Shown in pieces: positions 17,665 through 27,749 of a DNA stretch of 47,709 bases. The DNA lies in NCBI RefSeq assembly GCF_010915725.1, contig NZ_JAAIJR010000034.1:1-47709 (forward strand). Reading direction: 5' to 3'. Each line of letters begins with the position of its first letter. Position 1 is the stretch's first letter. Source of the stretch: Thiorhodococcus mannitoliphagus. GTDB lineage: Bacteria; Pseudomonadota; Gammaproteobacteria; Chromatiales; Chromatiaceae. Made by a program: the position numbers and the translations under genes. The notes under the pieces are model-generated. The model did not search any database. It worked only from the letters and a program-made list of their open reading frames with translations, and was not told the origin of the DNA.

Positions 17665-18557
17665 TGGTGCCGTGCCTCTTGAGTTGCGGGGTCTTGAGCT
17701 ATGGGGTCTTGAGCTGCGGAGTCTTGCTGCTCGCCCTCGACGCTGTCGTAGGCCATGGAGAACGCCTTCACGAAGGGGCGGAAATCCCGGACCGTGCCGT
17801 AGATCGCCACCACCGCCTCGCGCTGCTCGTCATAAACCAGGTTGACCGCCTCGGAGCGGCCGATGGGGTGCGGGACCGCGTTATTGTCGTGGTCCACCCA
17901 GTCCTCCTTCATGGCCTGCATGGAGACATAGAGGAGTTCTGACCTGGGATGGGCCTGCCACCAGACGCGGTAGTCCCAGCCGGCCAGCTCGATCTCGCGC
18001 TGGACCGTGCGGGCCTCGGGGTCGTGCGGGTCGATGTCCCATTGCAGGACGGGGACGGCGATGTCGTAGCGGATGGCCTCGCGCGGTCCGCTGAGCGGCT
18101 GGGGTCCACCCGGGCCATAGCCGGCCGCCGGCGCAACGTCCAAACGGCCGAGCGTGATGGCGAGCAGGTCGGACTCCGGGAGCTCGCCGTCCTCCAGCAT
18201 CTCGGCCTGCAGGGGCGTCATGAGCCGGCTGGCCGTCTGCTCGACGCGACTGCCCTTGCGGCCCACCTCCCTCGCCAAGTCTTGAGCGCTGCGCAGCGGC
18301 ACCTCGGGGACGTAGGGCCTTGCCCGGCGAATCTGGATATCCGCGTAGCTCGCGCGCCGCAACACCTCGCGCATCTCGCGCTCCATCGCCGCGACCTTGT
18401 CCTCGTCACGCGTATCCGGCTTGAACTCGACCTCCACCATCGGTCCGATGGCGACGATGTCGCCGACGAACCCGGCCGCGACGATGTCACGCGAGAAGCC
18501 CGGGTACTGGACCTCCCGAAGCAGCTCGCGCACCTCCTGCGACTGCGCACTCATCAT
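17661..18557 (-). CDS. Cys-free DUF59-like protein heading the nar/nxr operon
   Basis: A roughly 298-residue protein. Residues 1-75 (EVRELLREVQYPGFSRDIV, GFVGDIVAIGPMVEVEF) resemble the DUF59/MIP18 fold found in SufT and at the N-terminus of Mrp-type Fe-S carriers, but the conserved cysteine of that fold is absent and the whole protein has no cysteine. A variable middle follows, then a conserved C-terminal domain (PVLQWDIDP, EAVNLVYDEQREAVVAIYG, DFRPFVKAF) that I do not recognise. A paralogue lies at 28628. I chose the start at 18557 (MMSAQ) because AGGAG lies ten bases upstream; the ATG at 18575 is too close to its GGAGG. It is first gene after the sigma-54 promoter and overlaps narG by ATGA, so an assembly or regulatory role for the enzyme is likely but unproven. 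Confidence 0.88.
   Translation of the reverse strand: MMSAQSQEVRELLREVQYPGFSRDIVAAGFVGDIVAIGPMVEVEFKPDTRDEDKVAAMEREMREVLRRASYADIQIRRARPYVPEVPLRSAQDLAREVGRKGSRVEQTASRLMTPLQAEMLEDGELPESDLLAITLGRLDVAPAAGYGPGGPQPLSGPREAIRYDIAVPVLQWDIDPHDPEARTVQREIELAGWDYRVWWQAHPRSELLYVSMQAMKEDWVDHDNNAVPHPIGRSEAVNLVYDEQREAVVAIYGTVRDFRPFVKAFSMAYDSVEGEQQDSAAQDPIAQDPATQEARHQ
17676..17720 (-). repeat. Three 15-bp tandem repeats in the tail of the DUF59-like gene
   Basis: Units 17676-17690, 17691-17705 and 17706-17720 are near-identical (GTCTTGAGCTxxGGG type). On the coding strand they specify the pentapeptide series DSAAQ, DPIAQ, DPATQ at the disordered C-terminus. The paralogue at 28628 lacks them, so they arose by slippage and are probably not essential. 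Confidence 0.85.
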
Positions 18558-18659
18558 GGTCTCTTCACTCCTCATCCTCCGTTGTCAGGCCCAGGAGCCG
18601 CGGCACCCATGGGGTCCGAATCGGCTGTCCTGGAGGGATGATGTCGACATGACACTTAC

Positions 18660-18675
18660 AGCAACCGACGTGCCA
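18660..18675 (-). promoter_or_regulatory. Sigma-54 (-24/-12) promoter of the nar/nxr operon
   Basis: On the minus strand the sequence is TGGCACG-TCGG-TTGCT, a perfect match to the RpoN consensus TGGCACG-N4-TTGCW, with GG and GC exactly ten bases apart. Transcription would start near 18649, about 90 bases before the ATG of the first gene. RpoN promoters need an activator of the NtrC type, and one is encoded at 30255. No other promoter-like sequence of this quality is seen in the region. Confidence 0.85.
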
Positions 18676-19088
18676 GAGGACCGAAGAGGTGCCCAGTGGC
18701 GTGGTGACGCGCTTTGCGGGAGAGTCGCGGCGAGCCGCTGCGACACTTTGTTCCCGCGGTCCGCGCGCGGTTGGGAGAATATGTCCGATGGTGCGAGTGA
18801 GGATTGGGTGGAACTTCCTAGAACTGGAGCCGGGAAGGCGGCTTCGTTACGCGCCAATACGTTCAACGACCCAAGCCTCCCCGGCTCGATGGTGACCTGC
18901 GTTTCGATGGAGACGGTCTCCTGCAGGACCGGGCTGAATAGTCGGATACACCGGCAGGATGTGACTGGGCAAGCGCCCGATGATGCGGCTTATCGACGTA
19001 CTGAAGCGCGGCGGGCAGGGATGACACAGCATGCATACTCAGCCGCAGATGCGGCAGCATTCGCGGGGTCGGGACACCCCCGCTCCGA
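18676..19088. other. Non-coding upstream region of the nar/nxr promoter
   Basis: No convincing gene. It contains an imperfect dyad at 18724-18744 (GTCGCgGC...GCtGCGAC type), 50-70 bases upstream of the sigma-54 promoter. That is somewhat close but possible for an activator site. Small open frames here have no family signature. Confidence 0.4.
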
Positions 19089-19301
19089 TCACCAATCCTC
19101 CGGCGGCAGCGCAAGCTTGCCAATGGCCGCGAGACGCGCGCGCCGCTCTTTGGCGATCTTGCGGACCCGGCCAACCCCGGGCTTGAGTTCGATGGCGGCG
19201 GCGATGGCTTCCTCCACGGTGGCGGCCTTGCGTGCCTGATTCGGCGCACTGGCAAACTGAGGCTTATGGGGCTCGGAGAGAATGTCTTCGGCGTTGCTCA
19301 T
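19089..19301 (-). CDS. Small hypothetical protein
   Basis: A possible 70-residue protein (MSNAEDILSEPHKPQF to LALPPEDW). The second half has an amphipathic, arginine- and alanine-rich helix pattern (TVEEAIAAAIELKPGVGRV, KIAKERRARLAAIGKL) that reads like real coding sequence, in contrast to other small frames nearby. The frame is open upstream to 19409, but this ATG fits the change in composition better. The ribosome site is weak. I do not recognise a family and give no function. Confidence 0.35.
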   Translation of the reverse strand: MSNAEDILSEPHKPQFASAPNQARKAATVEEAIAAAIELKPGVGRVRKIAKERRARLAAIGKLALPPEDW

Positions 19302-20015
19302 TGTTGTTCCGGCGCTGGCCTGAGGACTGACATGGCTTGGCATTGAGGGTATCGATTGTCCCCAACTGTCCTGCAGGAAACACGCCAGCTTCCAGGCGAA
19401 TACCGGCACCCCGCCGCCGAGGTCATCCGTTGCGGCAACTCGTCGGCCGGAGTCGTCCGCTCAGGGGTTGGAACTGATCGTTCCTCCGGGCCAAAGTGTC
19501 CCGGCGAGTTCCTGGCAAAGGGCCGTTCTGTCTCAACCGCCGGCTCAGCGCGAGCGGATTCCCCACCTGGCGGCCCCCGACGGAGCGCGCCCGTCGAGCA
19601 TTCGGCCCGCCTGCGAAAGATCCCGAATCGGCAAGTGCGCTTCCAGTCTCCTATCCGGTCCAGGACAGAGCTGTCGTGCGCCTTGGCGCGGTTAAGCAGT
19701 GGCGGACGGACGCCCGGTCTTCATTCGCAGGCGCGACCGCACCGCCCTCCATCGACTGGTCCATTGCAAGAATGGAATAGACGGCATTGATCGTGCAAAT
19801 GACTCCAGCAGCCGCGCCAAGAATAAGCCGGCTGTGTCGGCGTCCGCGATCGCCATCGATCAGCGCGCGGCCCTCTTGCTCCTAATCCTTAATAAAAACA
19901 GCGGCGAGCCCAGTGATAGGGCCATCCACGGCCCGGACCGGAAACGCAATCAATCCGCCCTTCCCTGGAACCGTCGCCAGCCTATTGGATCCACTACGAA
20001 CCGGAGAGATCAGAC
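19302..20015. other. Intergenic region before the nitrite channel gene
   Basis: No gene recognised; open frames are short and of shadow-like composition. The last 300 bases are lower in GC (TAATCCTTAATAAAAAC near 19880-19900). A weak sigma-54-like site lies at 19782 (listed separately), and GGAGAG immediately precedes the ATG at 20016. Confidence 0.5.
19782..19797 (+). promoter_or_regulatory. Weak sigma-54-like site upstream of the FNT gene
   Basis: CGGCATT-GATC-GTGCA keeps the invariant GG and GC with ten bases between and matches 8 of 12 consensus positions. It is 219 bp upstream of the channel gene. This is much weaker than the sites at 18660, 28570 and 33888 and may be chance. Confidence 0.25.
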
Positions 20016-20825
20016 ATGTCCTACGTCGCGCCCTCGGAATTCGGCATGAAGATGGTTGATGCGGGTGAAAAGAAGATCAAAATGGGGACCAGGGATTGCC
20101 TGATCAGGGCCTATCTGGGAGGTGCCATTCTGGCGCTTGCAGCGGTCATGGCAGTCACTATCACCGTTCAGTCGGGCTCCGCGCTCGCCGGCGCCATTCT
20201 GTTCCCCGTTGGATTCTGTATGCTCTATCTGATGGGTTTCGATCTGCTGACCGGCGTCTTCGTTCTGACACCGCTCGCCTGGCTGGACAGACGCCCCGGC
20301 ATCACGATTTGGCGCGTATTGAAGCATTGGGCCTTTGTCTTTGTCGGGAACTTCGCGGGAGCCTTGACCACTGCAGTGCTCATGGCCATCGTTTTCACCT
20401 TTGGATTCTCGATCGAGCCCGGGGAGGTGGGTCAGAAGCTCGCTCATATCGGCGAGTCCAGGACGGTCGGCTACGCACAATATGGTGCGCAAGGCTGGTT
20501 GACCATCTTCATCCGGGCTTGCCTCTGCAACTGGATGGTCTCGCTGGGCGTGGTCGGCGCCATGATATCCACGACCGTCACCGGGAAGGTCATTGCCATG
20601 TGGATGCCAATCTTCCTCTTCTTCTACATGGGCTTCGAGCACTCGATCGTGAACATGTACCTCTTTCCATCCGGGCTGATGATGGGCGGCAACTTCACGA
20701 TCATGGACTATCTCCTCTGGAACGAATTGCCGGTCGTCCTCGGAAATCTGGTTGGCGGTGTATCACTGACGGGTCTGACGGTCTATACGACGCATGTCAA
20801 GACCTCACCGGAGCACATTCTCTAG
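20016..20825 (+). CDS. Formate/nitrite transporter (FNT) family channel
   Basis: A 269-residue inner-membrane protein with six predicted helices of the FocA/NirC family, which form pentameric channels for small monovalent anions such as nitrite, formate or hydrosulfide. Conserved features are the N-terminal amphipathic segment (FGMKMVDAGEKKIKMGTRD), the LGGAILALAA helix, RACLCNWMVSLG on the third repeat side, and the central pore histidine in MGFEHSIVNMY followed by NELPVVLGNLVGG. With Nar/Nxr on the other side of the intergenic region, nitrite uptake or export is the most likely use; the active site of the enzyme is cytoplasmic, so nitrite must cross the membrane. The precise gene name (nirC or focA) cannot be fixed by eye. 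Confidence 0.92.
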   Translation: MSYVAPSEFGMKMVDAGEKKIKMGTRDCLIRAYLGGAILALAAVMAVTITVQSGSALAGAILFPVGFCMLYLMGFDLLTGVFVLTPLAWLDRRPGITIWRVLKHWAFVFVGNFAGALTTAVLMAIVFTFGFSIEPGEVGQKLAHIGESRTVGYAQYGAQGWLTIFIRACLCNWMVSLGVVGAMISTTVTGKVIAMWMPIFLFFYMGFEHSIVNMYLFPSGLMMGGNFTIMDYLLWNELPVVLGNLVGGVSLTGLTVYTTHVKTSPEHIL

Positions 20826-21623
20826 ACGACTTAACGAACCGGATAGCCGTCGACTCAACGACGCGAGCGCAGAATCCCGGGTACTCGTGACACCGCTCTG
20901 CGGTGTCACGGATGCCAGGGCGCCTTGCGCAAAGGTCGCTCGCGGCAAGACATGCCTCTCGAGCGACGATCCGGAGCGCTCGATGAAATGGCTCGCGCCC
21001 AGCGTTTCGTATCGCTAGGATCACGTCCTATCCGGGATCATCCGGTTGCGAACACTTATCGTGATTTCTGGGGTACAGCGTCGCCGTGGCGAGGTGGCGT
21101 ATCCCCGTGACTGATCACGGCCAAGATCACAGTCGGCAGGTACCGATACGACATGCGCGCGTCTGCGCTGAGGTCGTTCCACAACCAAGGGATCGAGGAA
21201 TCGGATCCGCCGCATGCGTTGTTGCGCGAAGACCCGCGCCATCGGATCGCCATGGCTGCCGAGGCGGACCTCGCGAGTTCCCTGAAAGGCTTTGCTGCTT
21301 TGCTGAGCAGCCCTTTTAGGACCGACGCCACGCGGTGGTGCGCAGTGGCTACCTGTCCGAGCGCAGGGTGCAGACAGGCATTGGTGAGGTCGCGAAGGTG
21401 CGTGATCGCAGCGGAGGGGGCGCCGCCTTTCACCCCGGCCGTCGGCCACAGTGTCTGAAGCGCTCGCGCAGTATCCAGGCGTTCGTCCCCTGGCTCTGCC
21501 TCAAGGGAACTCCCACGGGCGATCGTCAAGAGGGATCCTCGGCGCTGCTCGACAAGCGGGCCAAGGCGCTGTCAGCCAAGGCCCTCGTGCCTCTCAAGCA
21601 TCTGATGCAGTGCACGACGCCGC
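20826..21623. other. Intergenic region without a recognisable gene
   Basis: About 800 bases downstream of the FNT gene. Apart from the hairpin at 20886-20910 I see nothing with a family signature. Overlapping frames on both strands (longest 157 codons on the minus strand, 21056-21529) have the mixed composition of non-coding high-GC DNA. Confidence 0.5.
20886..20910 (+). terminator. Strong hairpin downstream of the FNT gene
   Basis: Perfect inverted repeat CGTGACACCGC-tct-GCGGTGTCACG, 11-bp arms and a 3-base loop, 60 bases after the FNT stop. No T-run follows, so it may act as an RNA-stabilising 3' hairpin or a weak terminator rather than a classic intrinsic terminator. Confidence 0.55.
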
Positions 21624-22058
21624 TCAGTGGGTTGTCGCCAATCGCAACGGTGTCCCCTCGCGATCGAACGCAATGTAGCTCGCAATCTGACCGCTGCGGA
21701 CGGTATCGACCATCCGTTCGAGCGCCTGATCGATCGCGAGCGGCGTGGGCGGTCGGTTGCCGATCCCCGGCAGTGCGGCGGCGAAGATGACCGCCCAGTC
21801 GTCGATGTGCTCCTCGGCTTCGCTCGCGAATGCCTCGAAGCCGGAGATCTCGTGCAGGCCTCTGTCCACGCAGACGACAGGCGCCAGATGCCCGCCCTGG
21901 CCGGCTGCGTAGGACGCGGCCTGCTCCGGAGTGTGGTCGGCGGGCAGCTCGTTGCGCGTGAACACGAAAAGCAATTGCTGAGGCTCGGCTTGTTTCCGAG
22001 CCAGTTTCAGGAAATCGTCGAAGGACGTCAGTTTGAGTCCGGTCGTCATCTGTGCCAT
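21624..22058 (-). CDS. Conserved hypothetical protein (often labelled ribonucleotide reductase alpha-like)
   Basis: A 144-residue protein: LTSFDDFLKLARKQAEPQ, LLFVFTRNELPADHTPEQA, HLAPVVCVDRGLHEI, DDWAVIFAAALPGIG and RMVDTVRSGQIASYIAFDR. The same order of blocks occurs in a proteobacterial family commonly carried under the name ribonucleotide reductase subunit alpha, although it is far too short for that enzyme and has none of its catalytic motifs; I regard that name as a database artefact. Either ATG (22058 or 22049) could be the start. No operon partners. Confidence 0.75.
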   Translation of the reverse strand: MAQMTTGLKLTSFDDFLKLARKQAEPQQLLFVFTRNELPADHTPEQAASYAAGQGGHLAPVVCVDRGLHEISGFEAFASEAEEHIDDWAVIFAAALPGIGNRPPTPLAIDQALERMVDTVRSGQIASYIAFDREGTPLRLATTH

Positions 22059-22337
22059 AGCCTCTTCGTCTCAGCCGAATTGGCGACGATGAATTCGCCG
22101 CGCGCTCACCCAGGCGTTCAGCACAAAACAGACCATCGATCGAGGGAATACCCTCAGCACCGACGCGAGGTACGGACGGGACGATTCCGGGACGTGCGAC
22201 AGCGGCTCGGGACCTGTTGGCCGGGACAAAATGGCCTGGCGATCAAACGGCGGCGCGACACTTTGTCGCATCCACTCGCTCTGTCGCAACCGTTCGCGGT
22301 CGAGCCCGGTCGCTCGGCGCGGGAAGGCGCGCGGCCG

Positions 22338-23258
22338 TCAGGCGGCGGCCTTCGCGCGATCGATGGGGCTGCGCGTGTGGGCCTTGAAGCTGTCGATGAA
22401 GTGTTGATGGTACTTGCGCAGGTGCTTGTCCCGCGCATAAGCGATCTTGGTCACCTCCCATGGAAAGAGCGCGCTGAGATCCCGCAAACCCAGATCGGCG
22501 TCCTCCTCGGGCTGGTAGGCGAGCGCGGCGATGATGCCGACACCAAGCCCCTCGCGTACATAGGTCTTGATCACATCCGTGTCGGCGGCGCTCAAGACCA
22601 CCCTCGGCCGCAATCCGGCCTTCGCGAAGGCGTCGCTGAACCCGCTCCGCCCAGTGAACCCGAAGACGTAGGTGACGAGCGGGTGCTCGCACAGACTGGC
22701 CAGGGTCAGGGACTCCAAGTCGAGCAGGGGATGCCCGAGGGACGCGATCAGCCCCCGGTTCCACCGATAACAGGGAATGGCGTGGAGACCGATCTCATCG
22801 CCGAGCGCCTCGGTACAGATGGCCAGATCCACGCGATCGCGCAGAACCAGATCCACCAGTTGACCCGGCGTCCCCTGATGGATCTGTAGCTCCACCTCCG
22901 GATAGGCACTGGCGAAACGCCGGATCACCGGCGGCAGCACGTAGCGCGCCTGGGTATGGGTCGCACCCAGCCGCAGCACACCACTCGCCTCCTCGACGTG
23001 ATCGCGTCCCACCGCGAGTATATTGCCGGTCTGACGCAGTGCCTCCGCCGCGTAGCGCGCGACCAGCTCGCCCACCTCAGTCAGCCCGACCAGACGCTTG
23101 CCCTGGCGCACGAAAAGGGGCGCGCCGATCTCCCTCTCCAGGTGCTTGAGATGCTGGGTCACGGCCGACTGCACCAGGTGCAGCCGCTCGGCCGTGCGGC
23201 TGACGTTGAAGTGCGTCTCGACCAGGGTGACCAGGGATCGGAGTTGGCGCAGCTCCAT
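22338..23258 (-). CDS. cysB: CysB/Cbl-type LysR-family regulator
   Basis: A 306-residue LysR-type activator. The N-terminal helix-turn-helix (LRQLRSLVTLVETHFNVS, ERLHLVQSAVTQHLKHLE) and the effector domain with THTQARYVLPPVIRRFASAYPEV match the CysB/Cbl subgroup, in which TQARY-LP is diagnostic and binds N-acetylserine or sulfate-type ligands. It is divergent from cysJIH, the classic place for a regulator of assimilatory sulfate reduction. Because CysB and Cbl are close paralogues, the symbol is a best guess. Confidence 0.85.
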   Translation of the reverse strand: MELRQLRSLVTLVETHFNVSRTAERLHLVQSAVTQHLKHLEREIGAPLFVRQGKRLVGLTEVGELVARYAAEALRQTGNILAVGRDHVEEASGVLRLGATHTQARYVLPPVIRRFASAYPEVELQIHQGTPGQLVDLVLRDRVDLAICTEALGDEIGLHAIPCYRWNRGLIASLGHPLLDLESLTLASLCEHPLVTYVFGFTGRSGFSDAFAKAGLRPRVVLSAADTDVIKTYVREGLGVGIIAALAYQPEEDADLGLRDLSALFPWEVTKIAYARDKHLRKYHQHFIDSFKAHTRSPIDRAKAAA

Positions 23259-23279
23259 ATCATTTCTCGCGATAACGAT

Positions 23280-23292
23280 TGATGAATCATCA
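23280..23292. promoter_or_regulatory. Dyad in the cysB-cysJ divergent region
   Basis: TGATG-AAT-CATCA, a small AT-rich palindrome 22 bases upstream of the regulator start, in the 136-bp divergent intergenic region. LysR regulators bind such dyads next to their own gene. Likely operator, unproven. Confidence 0.35.
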
Positions 23293-23394
23293 TTTTATGT
23301 CGTCTCACACGCCTGACTAGACTCTGGCGCACGGAGGCAATCGCCCGAACGGCGTCCAGCGTGACGCATGACCGATGCCAGGGGATTCCGAACG

Positions 23395-25179
23395 ATGGCG
23401 CTGACACACCTGAACGCCTTGACCAGTCCGGTCGATGACCAGCAGCTTCGCGCACTCGAGATCGCGCTAAAGGATCTGTCGCCGACCCAGATCGCCTGGG
23501 TCAGCGGCTATCTGGCGGGCGTGAGCCGTGACGCGCTTACCACGGCCGCAACGCCGACCCCGGCCGGGACCATCAGCCTGTTCTACGGCTCGCAGACCGG
23601 CAATGCCAAGGCGGTCGCGGAGCGACTCGGCGAGCGGTTGCTCGGCCAGGAGCTGGATGTCCAGGTGCGCTCCATGGGCGACTTCGGTCCACGCCGGCTG
23701 ACCAAGGAACGGCTGGTGCTCTTCCTCGTCAGCACCCACGGCGAGGGCGAGCCCCCGGACAGCGCCCGGGCCCTGCATGCCTTCATCCATGACCCGCGCG
23801 CGCCGCGTCTAGAGCAACTGAGCTACGCCGTCCTGGGTCTGGGAGATTCGAGCTACGAGCACTTTTGCCGGACGGCGGTCGAGTTCGATCGACGGCTCGC
23901 GGAACTGGGCGCGCGGCGCATCCTGCCGCTCCAGTGCTGCGATCTGGACTATCAGCCCGACACTCAGCGCTGGTCGGCGGATGTCCTGGAGCGGCTGGCC
24001 CAACTGGCGCCGGCCAGACCGAGCAACGTGGTGGCGCTGCCGGGCGGGCGCCCGAGCCCTTCCCGCGCCATCGGCAAGGATGCCCCCTACCCCGCGACCC
24101 TGCTGGAGAATCGCCGTATCACCACCCGGGATGCCGTCGCTGACGTACGCCATCTAGCCCTGTCGATCGATCCAAGCGCCCTGAGCTACCAGCCGGGCGA
24201 CGCCCTGGGAGTCTGGTTCCACAACGACCCGGCGCTGGCGGACGCGGTACTGGCAACGCTCGGACTCGACGGCGAAACGCCAGTGCGTCTCGCCGACGGG
24301 GAGCTGGGTCTGCGCCAGGCCATGATCGAGCGCCTTGAGCTGACGCAGCTGCATCCGGCCAGCGTCCGCGCCTGGGCCGGGCTGGCGAAGGCGGACACGC
24401 TGAGCGCGCTGGCGACGGATGCCGCGGCCTTGCGGGCCTACGCAGGCGAGCGTCAGCTCATCGACCTGATCGCGGCCCATCCCGCGCGCGTCGATGCCGA
24501 GACACTGGTCGGCCTGCTCCGTCCGCTCCAGCCGCGCCTCTATTCGATCGCCTCCAGTCAGGCGGAGTGCGAGGACGAGGTCCATCTCACGGTTTCGGTA
24601 CGGCGCTACCAGGCCCATGGGCGGGACCATCTCGGCGGGGCCTCCGGCTTCCTGGGCGAGCGGCTCGGTGAGCACGAACCGGTCCGCGTCTATGTCGCGG
24701 AGAACGAGTCCTTTCGTCTGCCGGCGAACGGGGACGCACCCCTGATCCTGATCGGCGCCGGTACCGGGATCGCGCCCTATCGTGCCTTCCTGCAACAACG
24801 TGCGGCCAATGGCGACCAGGGCCGCAATTGGCTGGTGTTCGGCAACCGGCACTACCATCGCGACTTCCTCTACCAGCTCGACTGGCAGGCCCAGCGCAAG
24901 GCCGGTCTGCTGCATCGAGTCAGCCTCGCCTTCTCGCGCGACGGGGCGGACAAGCGCTACATCCAGCATAGCCTGCGCGAAGAAGGCCGCGAGTTGCTGC
25001 GCTGGATCGAGGATGGCGCGCATCTCTACGTCTGCGGGGCAACCGCCATGGGCCAGGCCGTGCACCGCGCGCTGCTGGACATCCTGACCACCGAGGCCGG
25101 ACAGGCCCCGGAGGCCGCCGAGCAGTTCCTCGACACCTTGCGCCGCGAGGCGCGCTACCACCGAGACCTCTACGCATGA
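23395..25179 (+). CDS. cysJ: Assimilatory sulfite reductase flavoprotein subunit CysJ
   Basis: A 594-residue diflavin reductase that passes electrons from NADPH through FAD and FMN to CysI for six-electron reduction of sulfite to sulfide. The start has [18 protein letters not shown], then the flavodoxin FMN site ([31 protein letters not shown]), the FAD region ([23 protein letters not shown]), and the NADPH end ([34 protein letters not shown], terminal YHRDLYA-type). I start at 23395 (MALTHL) with AGGGGA upstream; an ATG at 23368 would add nine residues. It overlaps cysI by 4 bp. Confidence 0.96.
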   Translation: MALTHLNALTSPVDDQQLRALEIALKDLSPTQIAWVSGYLAGVSRDALTTAATPTPAGTISLFYGSQTGNAKAVAERLGERLLGQELDVQVRSMGDFGPRRLTKERLVLFLVSTHGEGEPPDSARALHAFIHDPRAPRLEQLSYAVLGLGDSSYEHFCRTAVEFDRRLAELGARRILPLQCCDLDYQPDTQRWSADVLERLAQLAPARPSNVVALPGGRPSPSRAIGKDAPYPATLLENRRITTRDAVADVRHLALSIDPSALSYQPGDALGVWFHNDPALADAVLATLGLDGETPVRLADGELGLRQAMIERLELTQLHPASVRAWAGLAKADTLSALATDAAALRAYAGERQLIDLIAAHPARVDAETLVGLLRPLQPRLYSIASSQAECEDEVHLTVSVRRYQAHGRDHLGGASGFLGERLGEHEPVRVYVAENESFRLPANGDAPLILIGAGTGIAPYRAFLQQRAANGDQGRNWLVFGNRHYHRDFLYQLDWQAQRKAGLLHRVSLAFSRDGADKRYIQHSLREEGRELLRWIEDGAHLYVCGATAMGQAVHRALLDILTTEAGQAPEAAEQFLDTLRREARYHRDLYA

Positions 25180-26855
25180 GCACACCCCTTCACGAGAACG
25201 AGCACATCAAGGTCCGCAGCCGCTACCTGCGCGGCACGCTGAGCGAGAGCCTGGCCGATGGCCTGACCGGCGCGCTCGGCGGCGACGACGCGCAGATCAG
25301 CAAGTTCCACGGCTTCTACCAGCAGGATCATCGCGATCTGCGCCAGGAACGCCGGGAGCACTACCTGGAACCCTACTTCGGTTTCATGCTGCGCGCGCGT
25401 CTGCCGGGCGGGGTCTGCACGCCCGCTCAGTGGCTCGCCATCGACGGCATCGGCCGCGAACTGACCAGCGGCAGCTTGCGCCTGACCACCCGCCAGAGCT
25501 TCCAGTATCACGGCATCCTGAAACACAACCTCAAGTCGGTCATCCAGGGCATCAACCGGGCCATGATCGACTCGATCGGCGGCTGTGGCGACGTCAATCG
25601 CAACGTCCTCTGCAACCCCAATCCGGTCGAGTCGGCGCTGCACGAGGAGGTCCACGACTGGGCCAGGCGCATCAGCGAGCACCTGCTGCCGCGCACCCGC
25701 GCCTACCATGAGCTCTGGCTCGACGGCGAGCAGGTGGGTGGGGACGCCGAGCCCATCTATGGGGAGTCCTACCTGCCGCGCAAATTCAAGACCGCCGTAG
25801 CCGTGCCCCCGCACAACGACGTCGATGTCTACGCCAACGATCTGGGCTTCGTCGCCATCGCCGAGGACGAGCGATTGGTGGGATTCAACGTCCTGGCCGG
25901 CGGCGGCATGGGCGCCACCCATGGGGACCGATCAACCTTTCCGAGGCTGGCGGATGCACTTGGATTCATCACCCCAGAGCACACCCTCGCGATCGCCGAG
26001 GCCGTGGTCACCACGCAGCGCGACTTCGGCGACCGTCAGGACCGCAGCCACGCCCGGCTCAAATACAGCATCGAACGCATGGGCCTCGCGACCTTCCGCG
26101 CCGAGATCGAGCGACGCTCGGGCGTGCGCTTCGCTCCGGCCCGCCCGTTGCGCTTCACCGACCAGGGCGACCGCTATGGCTGGGTCAAGGGGCAAGACGA
26201 CCGCTGGCATCTGACCCTCTACATCGAGAGCGGACGCCTGAGCGATGGCCCCGACCACAGCCCCATGGCAGGACTGCGCGAAATTGCGCGCATCCATGAG
26301 GGCGACTTCCGCATCACGCCGAATCAGAACCTGATCGTGGCGCGTGTGCCGGAGCGAGAGAAGGCCCGCATCGAGGCGCTGGCGCGCACGCATGGACTGC
26401 TGGCCGATGGTCGGTCGCCGCTGCGGCGCAGCGGCCTCACCTGCGTGGCGCTCCCGACCTGCCCCTTGGCCATGGCCGAGGCCGAGCGCTATTTCCCGGA
26501 CTTCATCCATCAGGTGGAGCGTCTGGCCGACAGACACGGCGTCGCGGATCAGGGGATCGTGATCCGCATGACCGGCTGCCCCAACGGCTGCGCTCGCCCC
26601 TACCTCGCCGAACTCGCCCTGGTCGGCAAGGGGCCGGGCCGCTACAACCTCATGCTCGGCGGCGACGGCATCGGCACCCGGCTCAACCGGCTCTATCGCG
26701 AGAACCTCGACGAGGCAGGCATTCTCGCCGAGATCGACGGCCTGTTTGGGCGCTTCGCCGCGAACCGCCAACCGGGCGAGGGCTTCGGCGACTATCTGAT
26801 CCGCGACGGCATCGTCCGGGCGGTGGTGAATCCAGCGGAGGACTTCCATGACTGA
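25176..26855 (+). CDS. cysI: Assimilatory sulfite reductase hemoprotein subunit CysI
   Basis: A 559-residue siroheme and 4Fe-4S protein forming sulfite reductase with CysJ. The cluster/siroheme cysteines are C423 and C429 ([18 protein letters not shown]) and C468 and C472 ([12 protein letters not shown]), the spacing of E. coli CysI. SRYLRGTL and [11 protein letters not shown] near the N-terminus are family blocks. Its start overlaps the cysJ stop (ATGA), its end overlaps the cysH start by 8 bp. Such enzymes can also reduce nitrite to ammonia in vitro; no other nitrite reductase for assimilation is seen in the window. Confidence 0.97.
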   Translation: MSTPLHENEHIKVRSRYLRGTLSESLADGLTGALGGDDAQISKFHGFYQQDHRDLRQERREHYLEPYFGFMLRARLPGGVCTPAQWLAIDGIGRELTSGSLRLTTRQSFQYHGILKHNLKSVIQGINRAMIDSIGGCGDVNRNVLCNPNPVESALHEEVHDWARRISEHLLPRTRAYHELWLDGEQVGGDAEPIYGESYLPRKFKTAVAVPPHNDVDVYANDLGFVAIAEDERLVGFNVLAGGGMGATHGDRSTFPRLADALGFITPEHTLAIAEAVVTTQRDFGDRQDRSHARLKYSIERMGLATFRAEIERRSGVRFAPARPLRFTDQGDRYGWVKGQDDRWHLTLYIESGRLSDGPDHSPMAGLREIARIHEGDFRITPNQNLIVARVPEREKARIEALARTHGLLADGRSPLRRSGLTCVALPTCPLAMAEAERYFPDFIHQVERLADRHGVADQGIVIRMTGCPNGCARPYLAELALVGKGPGRYNLMLGGDGIGTRLNRLYRENLDEAGILAEIDGLFGRFAANRQPGEGFGDYLIRDGIVRAVVNPAEDFHD

Positions 26856-27567
26856 GACCAATCTCGACGCCATTCTGGCCGGCGACCGGGCCGCGCTCGA
26901 CGCAATCAACCGGCGACTGGAGTCCAAGCGGGCAGAGGATCGCGCGCTCTGGGCCCTGGACGAACTGCCAGGGCGGCATGTCCTCACCTCCAGTTTCGGT
27001 GCCCAATCGCCCGTGCTGCTGCACATGCTGACCCGCCTGCGGCCCGACATCCCGGTGATCCTGATCGACACGGGCTATCTGTTCGCCGAGACCTACCGCC
27101 TGATCGACGAGCTGACCGACCGGCTCGCGCTCAACCTCCAGGTCTATCGGCCCGCGCTCTCCCCCGCCTGGCAGGAAGCGCGGCTGGGACGGCTGTGGGA
27201 ACAGGGCTCGGGCGGTATCGACCGCTACAACTGGATCAACAAGGTCGAGCCGATGGACCGTGCCCTGAGCGAGCTGAAGGCCGGCACCTGGTTCGCCGGT
27301 CTGCGCCGCGAGCAGGCCCGCAGCCGCGCCGAACTGCCGGTCCTGCGGGTGCAGGACGGCCGCCTCAAGGTCCACCCGATCATCGACTGGCGCGAGTCGG
27401 ACGTGCATCGCTACCTGCGCCGTCACGACCTCCCGGACCACCCGCTACGCGATCAGGGCTACGTCTCGATCGGCGACGTCCACACCACCGCGCGACTCCT
27501 GCCCGGCATGCTGGAGGAAGAGACCCGCTTCTTCGGCCTCAAGCGCGAATGCGGTCTGCATCGGTAG
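26848..27567 (+). CDS. cysH: Phosphoadenylylsulfate (PAPS) reductase CysH
   Basis: A 239-residue reductase of the adenine nucleotide alpha-hydrolase fold, converting PAPS to sulfite with thioredoxin. Recognisable blocks are [52 protein letters not shown] and the C-terminal ECGLHR with the catalytic cysteine. The two extra cysteine pairs that bind the 4Fe-4S cluster of APS reductases are absent, so the PAPS type is indicated. Last gene of the cysJIH operon. Confidence 0.95.
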   Translation: MTETNLDAILAGDRAALDAINRRLESKRAEDRALWALDELPGRHVLTSSFGAQSPVLLHMLTRLRPDIPVILIDTGYLFAETYRLIDELTDRLALNLQVYRPALSPAWQEARLGRLWEQGSGGIDRYNWINKVEPMDRALSELKAGTWFAGLRREQARSRAELPVLRVQDGRLKVHPIIDWRESDVHRYLRRHDLPDHPLRDQGYVSIGDVHTTARLLPGMLEEETRFFGLKRECGLHR

Positions 27568-27749
27568 AAACCCATAAGTCGCCGGGCGACGCTTTTGGCG
27601 GCGCGCTACCGCATCCAGCGGGGCAGTGGTTCCGGTCAGACTGCATCGATATGCTGGAGCAAATCTCGAAATCGGGCTTGACTTGCCCCTTTCCGTTCCC
27701 CTGTCGACACTGGGCCTTCGATCGACTGTCGACCCCAGGAGACGAACGC

